A model generated the notes under the pieces. The model did no database searches. It was not told the DNA's origin and saw only the letters and a list, made by a program, of their open reading frames with translations. Below are positions 34,945 through 44,820 of a stretch of 53,619 bases of DNA, piece by piece. Source of the DNA: Dethiosulfatibacter aminovorans DSM 17477 (lineage in GTDB: Bacteria > Bacillota > Clostridia > Tissierellales > Dethiosulfatibacteraceae); assembly GCF_900142005.1 (NCBI RefSeq), contig NZ_FQZL01000026.1, positions 1-53,619 of the forward strand, read 5' to 3'. The position numbers and the translations under genes are program-made. Every line of letters starts with the position of its first letter. Positions within the stretch are counted from its first letter, which is position 1.

Positions 34945-35319
34945 CTAGTGACTCACCGTATCAGGACCTGATTCATTATTTCCTATAATTTCAATAATTA
35001 CCTTGTTTGGAAGGCATACTATTATTTCACCGGGACTATCAATACTTCCCTGCTTGATACAGGTCTTGTCCGGGCATGTGCTTTCCGCCATATGGACGGA
35101 CCCTTTTTCAATATGGATCACATTGGTTCCCTTGTCAGTTTCTATGATTATTTCCTTTTCCAATGTAGCATCCAGTGAATACAGCTTGTACAATTCACCG
35201 TCCACACTTATTTTTACATACCTGTTGTCATAGTTCATGGCCATGCCACTAATAAAAAACAATGCACATACACTTGACACAAGTATTAAAACTATCAATA
35301 TCTTATCCCATTTAGTCAT
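34945..35319 (-). CDS. NusG domain II-containing membrane-anchored protein
   Basis: 124-residue protein with an N-terminal TM anchor (ILIVLILVSSVCALFFISGMAM) and an outer NusG domain II fold (about 35-120) with the conserved STCPDKTCIKQGSI and CLPNKVIIEI. It is not the transcription factor NusG. The family is common in Clostridia beside Gx, ApbE or FMN-binding proteins and may serve extracellular redox or flavin trafficking; the two cysteines in CPDKTC could bind metal or a disulfide. The start is ATG 35319 behind AAGGTGAT; upstream codons to 35358 have no ribosome site. Confidence 0.85.
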   Translation of the reverse strand: MTKWDKILIVLILVSSVCALFFISGMAMNYDNRYVKISVDGELYKLYSLDATLEKEIIIETDKGTNVIHIEKGSVHMAESTCPDKTCIKQGSIDSPGEIIVCLPNKVIIEIIGNNESGPDTVSH

Positions 35320-35378
35320 GAAATCACCTTCAAATAGTTTAACACTAATGACTTTCATTTACAAGACGACAATAGTAC

Positions 35379-35418
35379 AAAACCCCTGCAACTTTCATAA
35401 TAAGTTATCAGGGGTTTC
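35379..35418 (-). terminator. terminator after speA
   Basis: Minus-strand hairpin: AAACCCCTG / CAGGGGTTT with an inner helix TAACTT / AAGTTG and one bulged A, followed by TTTTG. It starts five bases after the speA stop. Confidence 0.82.
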
Positions 35419-35422
35419 ATTT

Positions 35423-36928
35423 CTATAGCGCGACCTTTATAGATTCAAGGCCATTGTCCTCAATATCTGTAATTAGAGCATTGTTTTCCTTTAAGAACAG
35501 CGCATATTCTATTACATTTTCAGTTATTACCTCTCCGGGAATGACTATTGGTATGCCTGGAGGATATGCCATTATGGACTCGCAGCTTATCCTTCCTGCC
35601 GATTCCCTGAAGGCTACGGTTTCCGTATTGCTGTAATATGCATCCCTTGGAGTCATCCTGCATTCAAGCTCGCCCACATCCTTAAGATGGTTGACAACCT
35701 TTTTTATGCCGTATTTCCTTGAAGATATATCCTTTAGTGCTTCAACAAGTCTGCTCAACTGATGCCAGCTGTCCCCAAGACTAATTATGGCAAGTACATT
35801 ATATGTATCTCCCAGCTCCAGCTGTATGTTGTATTCATCTCTCAACAAATCATAGAGCTCAAATCCCGTCATCCCAATACCACATGTATTGACTACCAGC
35901 TTTGTCTCATCAAAGTCATAAACTCCCGGAAGTCCCTTTATTTCTTTCCCGAATGCGTAAAATCCGTCCAATTTGTTTATTTCATCCCTTGCCCATCTGC
36001 AGAGTTCAAGTATCCTGTCAAATATTTCCTCTCCTCTGAGGGCAAGGTTCCTTCTGGCAGAATCTATGCTTCCCATAAGAATATACGAGGAGCTGGTAGT
36101 ACCGTTCATATTGAGACAGCTTCTTATCCTTGATGCAGAAACCATCCCTTCCCTGGATACTATTACACTGCTTTGAGACATTGAGCCTCCAGTCTTATGG
36201 GTGCTTATTGATGCAATATCCGCCCCCGCTTCCATAGCACTTGGAGGCAAATCGCCATGAAATTTCAAATGAGCACCATGAGCTTCATCTACAATGACAG
36301 CCATATTTCTATCATGAGCATAATCAACAATTTCCCTGAGGTCCGATACTGCTCCATAATAAGTCGGATTGATAACAAAAACCGCCTTGGCGTCCGGATT
36401 CTCGTCAATAGCCTTTTTCACAAAATCAGTGTCCATGCCATGGAACAAACCAAGACTTTTATCGTATTCCGGCTGTACGTATACAGGCATGGCACCCGAC
36501 ATTATCAGGCCACTGATGGCAGACTTATGGGCATTCCTGGGAACAATTATCTTTTCTCCCGGTTTGCAGACAGCCATTATCATGCTTCTGACGGCTGCAC
36601 TTGTGCCATTCACAACGAAGAATCCATGGTCTCCCCCATATGCATCTGCAAGAAGAGCCTCAGCCTCCTTAATTACAGATACAGGATTGGACAATATATC
36701 CAGACATTTCATCGAGTTGAAATCAAGGGCCAATATTTCCTCTCCATAAATTCCTGCAAGATCCGCAGCCCCTCTTCCAAACTTGTGCCCAGGAACATCG
36801 AAGGGCACTGATTTGCTGTCCCTGTATTTCATCATGGCGTCAAGGAGAGGTGCCCTGTCATGTTTATTCTCAGAAACCTCATTAATATATATTATGTTAT
36901 TGGTCAGAATATCAAATTGTTTTTCCAT
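35423..36928 (-). CDS. speA: Orn/Lys/Arg decarboxylase, probably arginine decarboxylase
   Basis: PLP-dependent (fold type I) decarboxylase of 501 residues. PLP motifs are DEAHGAH (214-220) and Schiff-base Lys245 in STHKTGG; PFDVPGHK near the N-terminus is typical of the short SpeA/YaaO-like group that lacks the wing domain. It overlaps agmatinase by one base, which makes arginine (giving agmatine) the best substrate guess; lysine or ornithine decarboxylation is not excluded by sequence. Second in a two-gene operon, ending in a hairpin terminator. Confidence 0.9.
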   Translation of the reverse strand: MEKQFDILTNNIIYINEVSENKHDRAPLLDAMMKYRDSKSVPFDVPGHKFGRGAADLAGIYGEEILALDFNSMKCLDILSNPVSVIKEAEALLADAYGGDHGFFVVNGTSAAVRSMIMAVCKPGEKIIVPRNAHKSAISGLIMSGAMPVYVQPEYDKSLGLFHGMDTDFVKKAIDENPDAKAVFVINPTYYGAVSDLREIVDYAHDRNMAVIVDEAHGAHLKFHGDLPPSAMEAGADIASISTHKTGGSMSQSSVIVSREGMVSASRIRSCLNMNGTTSSSYILMGSIDSARRNLALRGEEIFDRILELCRWARDEINKLDGFYAFGKEIKGLPGVYDFDETKLVVNTCGIGMTGFELYDLLRDEYNIQLELGDTYNVLAIISLGDSWHQLSRLVEALKDISSRKYGIKKVVNHLKDVGELECRMTPRDAYYSNTETVAFRESAGRISCESIMAYPPGIPIVIPGEVITENVIEYALFLKENNALITDIEDNGLESIKVAL

Positions 36929-37812
36929 TATTCCACCTCTATTTCCTTTCTATCAAATTTTTCCGATACTGCCGCAAGAGCCAATTCTCTCATGATCTTG
37001 CAGGCTGCCGCCGTGGATATTCCCGTATTGTCGTAGTGGGGTGAAAGCTCCACAATATCCATGCCGATTATATCCAGTCCCTTCAACTTCCCGATGGCTC
37101 CAGTCATATCGCCAAAGGATATTCCTCCTGGCTCCGGAGTTCCTGTTCCCGGGAAAACAGAAGGATCCAATATATCAAGATCTATAGTTACATATACTTT
37201 TTTTCCCTTCAGGTTATCTACAACTTCACTCAGGCTATCTATTGAGAATTTCTCCATTGTAGTGTGCTCTTTTGCCCAATTGAATTCTTCTCTATCTCCT
37301 GACCTGATTCCGAACTGGAAAATCCTGTCGTCTCCAACCAAATCCCAGCACCGCCTTATAACCGTTGCATGGGACAGCTTCACTCCCAGGTAATCGTCTC
37401 TCAAATCTGCATGAGCATCAAAGTGAATAAGATACACGTCCGGATATTTTTCCCATACCGCCTTAAATGACGGATAGGTAACCAGATGCTCTCCTCCGAC
37501 CATAAAAGGTATCTTGTCGTCCCCAACAATTGAGGAAACTGCACCATGTATATTCTCAAGGGATTTTTCAATGTTCCCAATCGGGATTTCAACATCCCCG
37601 CCATCGTGGAATTTATAATCCGTCATATCCATATCAAGATATGGACTGTAGGTCTCAAGTCCGTAGAACTCCTTTCTTATTGCCTCCGGACCGAATCTGG
37701 TTCCTGGCCTGAAGGAGGTGGTGCCGTCAAAAGGCGCCCCAAATACAACTATTTCTGCATCATCATATCCAGAATCAAACTCTGCAAAACTGCCAAACTC
37801 CCTATTCAACAT
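36928..37812 (-). CDS. speB: agmatinase (ureohydrolase)
   Basis: Binuclear manganese ureohydrolase that converts agmatine to putrescine and urea. The 294-residue protein shows all metal ligands: GGEH (His109), DAHAD (Asp132, His134, Asp136) and DLDILDPS in the C-terminal half, with the family tail PGTGTPEPGG. It precedes and overlaps speA. No spermidine synthase gene is beside it, so polyamine synthesis may stop at putrescine here or continue elsewhere. The leader carries a hairpin. Confidence 0.94.
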   Translation of the reverse strand: MLNREFGSFAEFDSGYDDAEIVVFGAPFDGTTSFRPGTRFGPEAIRKEFYGLETYSPYLDMDMTDYKFHDGGDVEIPIGNIEKSLENIHGAVSSIVGDDKIPFMVGGEHLVTYPSFKAVWEKYPDVYLIHFDAHADLRDDYLGVKLSHATVIRRCWDLVGDDRIFQFGIRSGDREEFNWAKEHTTMEKFSIDSLSEVVDNLKGKKVYVTIDLDILDPSVFPGTGTPEPGGISFGDMTGAIGKLKGLDIIGMDIVELSPHYDNTGISTAAACKIMRELALAAVSEKFDRKEIEVE

Positions 37813-37870
37813 CCTCTATCAGCTCCTTCACATAATTGGACAGCATAAAGCATATCCATATTTCGGCCAT

Positions 37871-37907
37871 GTGTGGATTGTATTGTCCATTTTCCAAAAA
37901 TCCACAC
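37871..37907 (-). promoter_or_regulatory. leader hairpin of the speBA operon
   Basis: A 9-bp inverted repeat, GTGTGGATT / AATCCACAC, with a 19-base loop lies about 60 bases upstream of speB, inside the roughly 125-base untranslated leader predicted from the promoter at 37948-37975. It could be an operator dyad or an RNA control stem. The remaining 300 bases towards the rnf terminator show nothing else I recognise. Confidence 0.5.
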
Positions 37908-37947
37908 CAAAGTTTAGTAATACTAATATTAAAATTTACCAGAATTA

Positions 37948-37975
37948 AATATAACATTTTTTCAAAAAAAGTCAA
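37948..37975 (-). promoter_or_regulatory. speBA promoter
   Basis: Minus-strand TTGACT (37970-37975), a 16-bp spacer and TATATT (37948-37953). The spacer is an A/T dyad. Predicted leader is about 125 bases. Confidence 0.65.
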
Positions 37976-38131
37976 TACAAAATATTCTCAATTCACACTT
38001 TTTTACATGCAGTTTAAAAGCATTGGTATAACCGTGTTTGGGGCGCTAAAATCTCGCTTTTTCTTAAATATTTCAATTGCAACAAAAATTCAGTTTACAA
38101 ATACTAAACAAACAGTAAAATAATAAAGCAT

Positions 38132-38168
38132 AAAAAAAACGAGTCCCTCTGTTAAAAGGACTCGCTTT
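38132..38168 (-). terminator. terminator of the rnf operon
   Basis: Minus-strand hairpin AAAGCGAGTCC / GGACTCGTTTT with an 11-base loop, followed by T8, 17 bases after the rnfB stop. Confidence 0.92.
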
Positions 38169-38184
38169 GTTTTCTGATATTTGA

Positions 38185-39168
38185 TTATCTCATTTCGATT
38201 GCATCCTTTGGACACTTATCGTAGCATACGCCGCAGCCTATACACTTGTCCTGGTCAACAACATGAACTCCCTTGAGCTCTCCTGAAATACACTCGACAG
38301 GACAGTTTTTTGCACAAATAGTACATCCAATACATTTGTCCTCTATGATTGTTGCCTTCTTCCTGTCTTCAAGCAATGCCGTTATTGCCTTTGTAGGACA
38401 CTTTTCTGCACAAACCATGCAGTTTGTACATTTTTCGTAATCTATTCTTGCAATATTGTCAACTACAGTGATTGCATCGAAAGGACAAGCCTTTTCACAA
38501 ATCTTGCATCCGATACAGCCCACCTTGCATTCTTCCTTAACAGTCTTTCCAAACTCATGGTTTGAGCAGTCAACTACAGTTTTCTGCTTGTAAGGAACAA
38601 GCTCTATAATATTCTTAGGACATTCCTTTATACATTTCTCGCAGGCTGTACATTTCTCAGGATCCACTATTGCAACACCATTTACAACACGTATTGCATC
38701 GAAAGGACAAACCTCTACACAGGATCCGTTTCCAAGGCAACCGAAAGAACAAGCCTTGTCTCCACCCTGTATCATTGCTGAAGCCTTGCAATCAGCAATT
38801 CCCTGATACTCATATTTCTTTTCCGTTCTGTCGTAGTTACCCTTGCACAGAACCCTTGCAACCATTTTTTCTCCTGCTGCCGCTTCAATACCCATGATCT
38901 TGCTTATTGCTTCCACACTTGCTTCTCCACCGACTGGACAAGCAGTTATAGGAGCATCTCCAGCTACGATAGCCTTCGCCAGTGCATCACATCCAGGCAA
39001 TCCGCAGGCTCCACAGTTAGCTCCAGGAAGAGCATCTCTTACTTCTGTTATCTTAGGGTCAACTTCAACATGGAAGACCTTTGAAGCTATCGCAAGAATT
39101 ACTCCAAATGCCAATCCCAGTCCACCAAGTGCACCTACTGCTGTTACTATTCCATTCATCTGACCCAC
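38185..39168 (-). CDS. rnfB: Rnf complex subunit RnfB, polyferredoxin
   Basis: Electron-entry subunit that takes electrons from reduced ferredoxin. The 327-residue protein has an N-terminal TM, an Fe-S domain with [14 protein letters not shown], and many C-terminal [4Fe-4S] motifs ([55 protein letters not shown]), as in the enlarged RnfB of clostridia. Last gene of rnfCDGEAB, three bases after rnfA. The complex sits in the membrane. Confidence 0.95.
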   Translation of the reverse strand: MGQMNGIVTAVGALGGLGLAFGVILAIASKVFHVEVDPKITEVRDALPGANCGACGLPGCDALAKAIVAGDAPITACPVGGEASVEAISKIMGIEAAAGEKMVARVLCKGNYDRTEKKYEYQGIADCKASAMIQGGDKACSFGCLGNGSCVEVCPFDAIRVVNGVAIVDPEKCTACEKCIKECPKNIIELVPYKQKTVVDCSNHEFGKTVKEECKVGCIGCKICEKACPFDAITVVDNIARIDYEKCTNCMVCAEKCPTKAITALLEDRKKATIIEDKCIGCTICAKNCPVECISGELKGVHVVDQDKCIGCGVCYDKCPKDAIEMR

Positions 39169-39171
39169 CTC

Positions 39172-39747
39172 CTATAATGACAGGCCTGAAAATCCCAAAA
39201 AGGCTATCGACATCAATCCTGCTGTGATCAATGCTATAGGGAATCCTTTAAGACATTCAGGTACATCTGCTATTTCAAGTCTTTCTCTTATACCTGCAAA
39301 CAATACTATTGCTACTGTAAATCCTATTGCCGCACCTAAAGAGTTTACTATTGTTTCAATCAGGTTGTATCCTTCCTGGATATTGATTATTGCCAAACCA
39401 AGAACTGCACAGTTTGTAGTAATCAATGGAAGGAACACACCAAGGGCTTCATATAAAGAAGGGCTTGATTTCTTAAGGAACATCTCAACAAACTGAACAA
39501 GTGCCGCTATTACAAGAATAAAGGCAATAGTTTGAAGATATCCCAGTCCGAAATTGTCAAGAACCGCCACCTGTACAAGGTACGTGATTATTGACGCCAG
39601 GGTCATAACGAACGTAACCGCTACACCCATACCAAGAGCTGTATCCACCTTTTTCGATACTCCAAGGAAAGGACAAATACCGAGGAATTTAGACAGTACA
39701 TAGTTGTTTACAAGTACTGCACCAATAAATATACTAAACAATCCCAT
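39172..39747 (-). CDS. rnfA: Rnf complex subunit RnfA
   Basis: Integral membrane subunit of 191 residues with about six TM helices and the family motif [11 protein letters not shown] near the N-terminus, whose Cys takes part in an intramembrane Fe-S cluster with RnfE. The gene overlaps rnfE by one base and is followed by rnfB. Confidence 0.95.
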   Translation of the reverse strand: MGLFSIFIGAVLVNNYVLSKFLGICPFLGVSKKVDTALGMGVAVTFVMTLASIITYLVQVAVLDNFGLGYLQTIAFILVIAALVQFVEMFLKKSSPSLYEALGVFLPLITTNCAVLGLAIINIQEGYNLIETIVNSLGAAIGFTVAIVLFAGIRERLEIADVPECLKGFPIALITAGLMSIAFLGFSGLSL

Positions 39748-40367
39748 TATTGTGCCTCCTTCTCAATCTTCTTAAGTTTCTTCTGATTGGCCACATAGTT
39801 TACAAGACCTATCAAAAGTCCAAGAGCAAGGAAAGCTCCCGGTGGAAGTATCATTACAAGAACAGGCTTGAATCCTGCGCCCATTACATCAAGTCCAAAA
39901 AGACTTCCGGCACCAAGCAATTCTCTTACAGCACCAAGTATTGTGAGGGCTCCTGTAAATCCAAGGCCCATTCCCACTGCATCCACAATTGAAGGCAATG
40001 CTGCCGACTTGGAAGCGTAAGATTCCGCTCTACCAAGAATCAGACAGTTAACAACTATCAGTGGTATAAATAGTCCTAGAGACTTGTAAAGACTGTATGC
40101 ATATGCATGCATGAACATGTCGATAATTGTAACAAAAGTCGCTATTATTACGATAAAAGCCGGAATACGGATTTTATCAGGTATTACTTTTCTCAGCAGG
40201 GATATAACAAGGTTCGAACCTATTAAAACTACAGTAGTAGCCAATCCCATACCCATACCGTTGATGGCTGAAGTAGTAACAGCCAGAGTTGGACACATAC
40301 CCAAAAGTTGAACAAAAGTAGGGTTCTCATCCAATAAACCATTTTTAAATGTTTTCATATAATTCAT
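39747..40367 (-). CDS. rnfE: Rnf complex subunit RnfE
   Basis: Integral membrane subunit of 206 residues with six predicted helices and the N-terminal [14 protein letters not shown], homologous to RnfA and inverted in topology; the Cys is the cluster ligand. The start is ATG 40367, six bases after GGAGGG. Between rnfG and rnfA. Confidence 0.95.
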   Translation of the reverse strand: MNYMKTFKNGLLDENPTFVQLLGMCPTLAVTTSAINGMGMGLATTVVLIGSNLVISLLRKVIPDKIRIPAFIVIIATFVTIIDMFMHAYAYSLYKSLGLFIPLIVVNCLILGRAESYASKSAALPSIVDAVGMGLGFTGALTILGAVRELLGAGSLFGLDVMGAGFKPVLVMILPPGAFLALGLLIGLVNYVANQKKLKKIEKEAQ

Positions 40368-40381
40368 TTCAGACCCTCCTC

Positions 40382-40975
40382 TTATTTGATATATTCGTTG
40401 TAGATCAACATTGCATTGTTGACGGCACTGTTAAACGACTTTGATGAAAAAGTTGCACCTGCAAGAGAACTTATCTCATTGTCTGCCGAAGGCGGAACCT
40501 TAACTATAACAAGTTCGGTATCAACAGGTTTACCAATAAACTGTTCCTGAAAATCAACCTTCTCAACATTTGTACCAAGTCCTGGTGTTTCAGATAGTGA
40601 AAGAACCTTAAGTCCGGCCACTTCTCCATCCATTGAAATTCCAACAAAAACCTCAATGTCTCCGCCGTAACCCGCTACAGTGCTTAATGTTCTCACGGCA
40701 TAACCAACCTGATTTCCACTTTCATCAATAACTGTCCTTGCATCCACAAACTTCTCATTTTCAGAGGAGATTTTTTCTATTAGACTGCTGTCCATATTTT
40801 CAAAACCGACTGCTCCTGGAATTACAGCTCCGGCAACTTCAGGTCCCGAACTTGCAGCTTCCTCAGTAGCTACAATGAGGTTGTAAGTAACACCATTTGA
40901 AAATGCCAGTATTCCTGCTGCTATTGCAGCAATAAGGAACAGCATGAATCCTAATTTTACTATTTCATTTTTCAT
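40382..40975 (-). CDS. rnfG: Rnf complex subunit RnfG, covalent flavoprotein
   Basis: 197-residue subunit with an N-terminal TM anchor and an outer FMN-binding domain. The motif LAGATFSS near residue 175 carries the threonine (Thr175) that is flavinylated by ApbE in this family. An apbE gene is not in the window. It overlaps rnfD by four bases. Confidence 0.94.
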   Translation of the reverse strand: MKNEIVKLGFMLFLIAAIAAGILAFSNGVTYNLIVATEEAASSGPEVAGAVIPGAVGFENMDSSLIEKISSENEKFVDARTVIDESGNQVGYAVRTLSTVAGYGGDIEVFVGISMDGEVAGLKVLSLSETPGLGTNVEKVDFQEQFIGKPVDTELVIVKVPPSADNEISSLAGATFSSKSFNSAVNNAMLIYNEYIK

Positions 40976-41925
40976 TTTTTAGCACCTCCCGTACCGAACA
41001 CCCTTGGTGCAGTATATTTCTCGATTAAAGGAGTAGCAACATTCATGAAGAGGATAGAATAAGATACACCCTCTGCAGAACTGCTGTACAATCTTATAAG
41101 CATGGTAAGAACACCACATCCTATACCGAATACGATTTTCCCTTTTTTGGATACAGGACTTGAAACGTAGTCCGTTGCCATGAAAATTGCTCCAAGCATA
41201 AGACCGCCACCAAATACGTGATATGATGTGGCTGTAAGATCAAAACCTGTAGATATCAATGCTAGAACCGCTACAGTACCTATGTATGCAACAGGTATTC
41301 TCCATGAAATAACTTTCTTGTAAAGCAGGTAAATTCCACCTAATATAAGAAGTATTGCCGAAGTTTCACCAAGACATCCTGGAATTCTACCTACGATAAC
41401 ATCTGAAAGCGGCTGAATGCCGGCGTCAGAAGCTTTAAGCAACGCCATTGGCGTAGCAGCGGAAATAGTATCCGCCATTGCTCCCGGAGCAGACCAGAAT
41501 GTCATCTGTACAGGCCATGAAGCAACAAGAAAGGCTCTTCCTGCCAATGCAGGGTTTATGAAGTTGTTTCCAAGACCTCCAAAAACCTGTTTTCCTATTG
41601 CAATTGCAACTGCTGAACCAATTACAGGTATCCACCATGGAACCATTGGCGGCAAGTTGAATGCCAGAAGAAGTCCTGTAACAACAGCACTTAAATCATT
41701 TATTGTAACTCTTTGCTTGCTTATTTTTTGTATTAAGGCTTCAGTTCCCACTGCAGAACCAACAGACAGTGCTATTATAAAGGCTGACTGGAGTCCGAAA
41801 AAGTACACACTTGCAATCAGGGCAGGCACAAGTGCAATAACAACATCCAGCATTACCGAAGTAGTCGTCTCGGTTGATCTGATATGCGGGGAAGATGAAG
41901 CAAATAATCTTTTATTCATTTTCAA
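40972..41925 (-). CDS. rnfD: Rnf complex subunit RnfD, covalent flavoprotein
   Basis: 317-residue membrane subunit with about nine helices. TISAATPMALL near the middle is the flavin attachment region (threonine of the AT pair), as in NqrB/RnfD. Starts with SSSPHIRSTETTTSVMLDVVIALVPA, the family N-terminus. Eight bases separate it from rnfC. Confidence 0.94.
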   Translation of the reverse strand: MKMNKRLFASSSPHIRSTETTTSVMLDVVIALVPALIASVYFFGLQSAFIIALSVGSAVGTEALIQKISKQRVTINDLSAVVTGLLLAFNLPPMVPWWIPVIGSAVAIAIGKQVFGGLGNNFINPALAGRAFLVASWPVQMTFWSAPGAMADTISAATPMALLKASDAGIQPLSDVIVGRIPGCLGETSAILLILGGIYLLYKKVISWRIPVAYIGTVAVLALISTGFDLTATSYHVFGGGLMLGAIFMATDYVSSPVSKKGKIVFGIGCGVLTMLIRLYSSSAEGVSYSILFMNVATPLIEKYTAPRVFGTGGAKK

Positions 41926-41933
41926 CTATCCTC

Positions 41934-43262
41934 CTAACCTCTTTTTCTCTTTGCGATGATTTCCTTCTTGGCGATTCTTATAGCATCAACAAGAGGTCTC
42001 TTTGCTGGACATACAAAGGAACATGATCCACATTCTATGCAATCCATGGCATTGTAAGCTTCCGCCTCTTCATATCTTCCAAGAAGAGTGTTCTTGCTTA
42101 TCATGAACGGCTGCAGTCCGCTAGGACATGCGTCCACACATTTCCCACATCTGATGCAGTTCGACTCTTGAGGCCTTTCCGCATCTTTCTTGTTAAGTAC
42201 AAGTATTCCTGATGTACCCTTTATTACAGGAACCTCTCCCGTATACTGGGCGATACCCATCATCGGACCACCGTTGATTATCTTGCCAAGGTCTTCAGTA
42301 TAACCTCCGCAGAATTCAACAACTTCATTGAAGCTTGTACCCATTTTTACCATAAGGTTTTTGGGCTCTTTCACCGCACTTCCTGTAATTGTCACTACTC
42401 TTTCAACAACAGGCATTCCAGTAAGTACTGCATCGCTGATTGCGGCAACTGTACTGATGTTTTGAACAACAGCTCCAACATCCATTGGAAGACCGCCTGA
42501 AGGTACTTCCCTTCCTGTAACTGCAAAGATCAAACTTTTCTCTCCACCCTGTGGATACTTGGTCTGAAGCTCTGCAACAGAAAGTGCAGGATAGTCCTTC
42601 ACTGCATCTTTCATAGACTTGATGGCATCAGGCTTGTTTCCCTCGATACCGATAACTCCTTTTTCCACTCCAAGAACCTTCATTACCGCAAGAGTTCCCT
42701 GAACAACCTTTTCAGGCATTTCAAGCATAACCCTGTGGTCCGAAGTCAGATAAGGCTCACACTCCGCACCATTGATAATAACTATATCAATTGGCTTTTC
42801 CTTTGGAGGACTCAACTTCACGTGGGTTGGAAAACCTGCTCCACCCATTCCTGTGAGTCCGCATTCCTTGATGATTCCCTTCAATTCTTCTGGAGATAGA
42901 GAATCAACAGTACCTCTCGGCTTCACTGATTCGTCAACAGTCATAAGACCGTCAGACTCGATTACAATACTTTTTACCTTTGCTCCTCCCGGAGACTGTC
43001 TCAATTCAATCTTCTTGACAGTTCCAGATACACTTGAATGTATTGGAGATGAAACAAATGCTTGAGATTCACCAATTTTTTGACCAACTTTAACTGAATC
43101 TCCCACCTTTACCACAGGATCACAGGGTGCGCCTATGTGCTGCGCCAAAGGTATAACTACAACAGATGGAACCGGTGCCGCTTCAATGGCCTTAGTTTCC
43201 GTCTGCTTTTTGAAATGAGGAGGATGTATACCGCCTCTAAACGTTAACCCATTTTTGCTCAT
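41934..43262 (-). CDS. rnfC: Rnf complex subunit RnfC, NADH-binding
   Basis: 442-residue peripheral subunit that reduces NAD+. NuoF-like domain with GMGGAGFPTHVKL (about residues 137-149) for NADH/FMN binding, and two C-terminal [4Fe-4S] motifs, CIRCGKCVDACP and CIECGSCSFVCP. First gene of the operon; starts behind GAGGTG. The complete order C-D-G-E-A-B matches clostridial and acetogen rnf operons. Whether it pumps sodium or protons cannot be read from sequence. Confidence 0.95.
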   Translation of the reverse strand: MSKNGLTFRGGIHPPHFKKQTETKAIEAAPVPSVVVIPLAQHIGAPCDPVVKVGDSVKVGQKIGESQAFVSSPIHSSVSGTVKKIELRQSPGGAKVKSIVIESDGLMTVDESVKPRGTVDSLSPEELKGIIKECGLTGMGGAGFPTHVKLSPPKEKPIDIVIINGAECEPYLTSDHRVMLEMPEKVVQGTLAVMKVLGVEKGVIGIEGNKPDAIKSMKDAVKDYPALSVAELQTKYPQGGEKSLIFAVTGREVPSGGLPMDVGAVVQNISTVAAISDAVLTGMPVVERVVTITGSAVKEPKNLMVKMGTSFNEVVEFCGGYTEDLGKIINGGPMMGIAQYTGEVPVIKGTSGILVLNKKDAERPQESNCIRCGKCVDACPSGLQPFMISKNTLLGRYEEAEAYNAMDCIECGSCSFVCPAKRPLVDAIRIAKKEIIAKRKRG

Positions 43263-43330
43263 ATAAAATTCACCTCTTGATTATTAATACATTTCCCTTA
43301 TTGTTTATTGTATACAGAATTAGACAATCC

Positions 43331-43359
43331 ATTATAACACATAAATTTATTTTTTGTTA
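43331..43359 (-). promoter_or_regulatory. rnf operon promoter
   Basis: Minus-strand TAACAA (43354-43359), a 17-bp spacer and an extended -10, TG-T-TATAAT (43331-43336). An inverted repeat TTATAAC / GTTATAA brackets the spacer. Start sites would give a leader of about 60 bases to rnfC. Confidence 0.55.
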
Positions 43360-43372
43360 TAAGTTTTATTCA

Positions 43373-43924
43373 TTAGTTGGTACTTTTTTTAATATTGGCT
43401 ACATTTTCAAGTATATACCCTTTAATCCACATGAGAACATCGGGGCTTCCAAGAGGCACTCCGTCAAGTATTTCCTTGATTTCCACAGTATCAAAATCGA
43501 AACGTCTTCCATTATACACATGAGTGTAAACCAGCTCGTAGTTATCTGAATCATTGAGAAGAATCATGATTGTATCCTGTATTTTCCCAAGAGGCGCCCT
43601 GTCAATATGGTCATAATCCATCTCGCAATAGAGACTTGTACCAATACCTTCTTCGGATTGTATTTTTATACTGCCATTGCATCTTTCTACAGCCGCCTTT
43701 AAAAGAGGTATTCCAAGCCCAACCCTTCTGACATCTCTTGACGTATAGAATGGATCCTCTATCTTCCTTAGGGTTTCCTCGTCCATTCCTTTTCCATTGT
43801 CTTCAATTGATATGACAAGCTTGTTGTCCTCAAGATTTTCCTCAATGAAAATCCCTATTCTAGTGGCCTCAGCCCTTATTGAATTCCTTGCTATGTCCAG
43901 TACGTGCAGCGAGAGTTCCTTCAT
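43373..43924 (-). CDS. HATPase-domain regulatory protein of hydrogenase-sensor type cluster
   Basis: 183-residue protein: an ATPase fold like those of anti-sigma factors and kinases, with N-box HVLDIARNSIRAEA, SIEDNGKGMDEE (G1) and GLGIPLLKAAVE (G2-like), but no phospho-acceptor His. A C-terminal part of about 60 residues follows. Proteins of this kind sit beside PHP, DRTGG and [FeFe]-hydrogenase-like genes in Clostridia, and those genes are just upstream here, on the other side of an EamA transporter. ATG 43924 overlaps the transporter stop (ATGA). Last gene before rnfC. Role inferred as signalling partner. Confidence 0.75.
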   Translation of the reverse strand: MKELSLHVLDIARNSIRAEATRIGIFIEENLEDNKLVISIEDNGKGMDEETLRKIEDPFYTSRDVRRVGLGIPLLKAAVERCNGSIKIQSEEGIGTSLYCEMDYDHIDRAPLGKIQDTIMILLNDSDNYELVYTHVYNGRRFDFDTVEIKEILDGVPLGSPDVLMWIKGYILENVANIKKSTN

Positions 43925-44820
43925 ACAGCCCTCCTGTTGTTTTTCTGTATCAAGTTCTTCAATTTCTCTTCAGGCAGGCTGTATATCAACAAACCTCCCA
44001 ATATTGTAACTATGCCTGCAAAAATTACAATATTCATGGTCTCATCGAAAAGAACCATGGCAAATATTATGGCAAATACAGGCTCTGTCAATGCCGACAA
44101 GGTCAGAGTTACCGGCGAAAGCCTTCCAAGTACATAATTATAAATTCCGTGTCCCAGGACAGAACATGCAAAACCGTGGGAAATCATTATAACGGTGTCC
44201 CTCATGCCATGTCCCGCAACACCTATTCCCGAGACCTTCATCAAAATCAGAAGCACAAGGGCAGACGATAGATAGACTAGAGTTACGTACACCTTCATTG
44301 ACATGTATTTCCTCAAATAACCCCCAAGCATATAGTATCCTGAAATAAAAAAAGCTCCCAGTACTGCCAACAGATCACCTTGCATGTTTTCCAGTCCGAA
44401 TTCCATTTTTGACAATACGAGGAGAACAGAGCCTGCCAAACAGGTTATTATTCCCAGAATACGCCTGCCTCCAATCTTCTCCTTGAACAAAATCCATGAA
44501 ATAAATGCTACAAACACGGGACAAAGGGCTCCAAGGACCGAAGCATTTGCTACAGTAGTATATCCAAGAGATGTAATCCAAGCACTGTAATAAAATGCAA
44601 GGAACATTCCACTCAAGAAGGAAAAGCCGACTTTATCCATAGCAACTTGAAAAAGCTCCCTTCTGTCTTTAACCAACGTCACAGCAAACCAGAACAACCC
44701 GGCAAAAAATACCCTGTAGAACGATATGGCAAAGGGGTGGACGTCGACAAACCTTACAAACACTGATGATGTGGCAGAAAGAACGACTCCCGCCAGCAAT
44801 AGTACATAGTTTTTATTCAT
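43921..44820 (-). CDS. EamA/DMT-superfamily transporter
   Basis: 299-residue membrane protein with two EamA repeats of five helices each (ten in all), with FALSF-like PFAISFYRVFFAG in repeat 1 and TLSALTEPVFAIIFA in repeat 2, typical of drug/metabolite exporters. Substrate unknown. The start is ATG 44820 behind GAGGAG; codons up to 44856 have no ribosome site. It begins about 100 bases after the PHP gene, behind a hairpin terminator, and is translationally coupled to the ATPase-domain protein, splitting the signalling cluster. Confidence 0.88.
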   Translation of the reverse strand: MNKNYVLLLAGVVLSATSSVFVRFVDVHPFAISFYRVFFAGLFWFAVTLVKDRRELFQVAMDKVGFSFLSGMFLAFYYSAWITSLGYTTVANASVLGALCPVFVAFISWILFKEKIGGRRILGIITCLAGSVLLVLSKMEFGLENMQGDLLAVLGAFFISGYYMLGGYLRKYMSMKVYVTLVYLSSALVLLILMKVSGIGVAGHGMRDTVIMISHGFACSVLGHGIYNYVLGRLSPVTLTLSALTEPVFAIIFAMVLFDETMNIVIFAGIVTILGGLLIYSLPEEKLKNLIQKNNRRAV

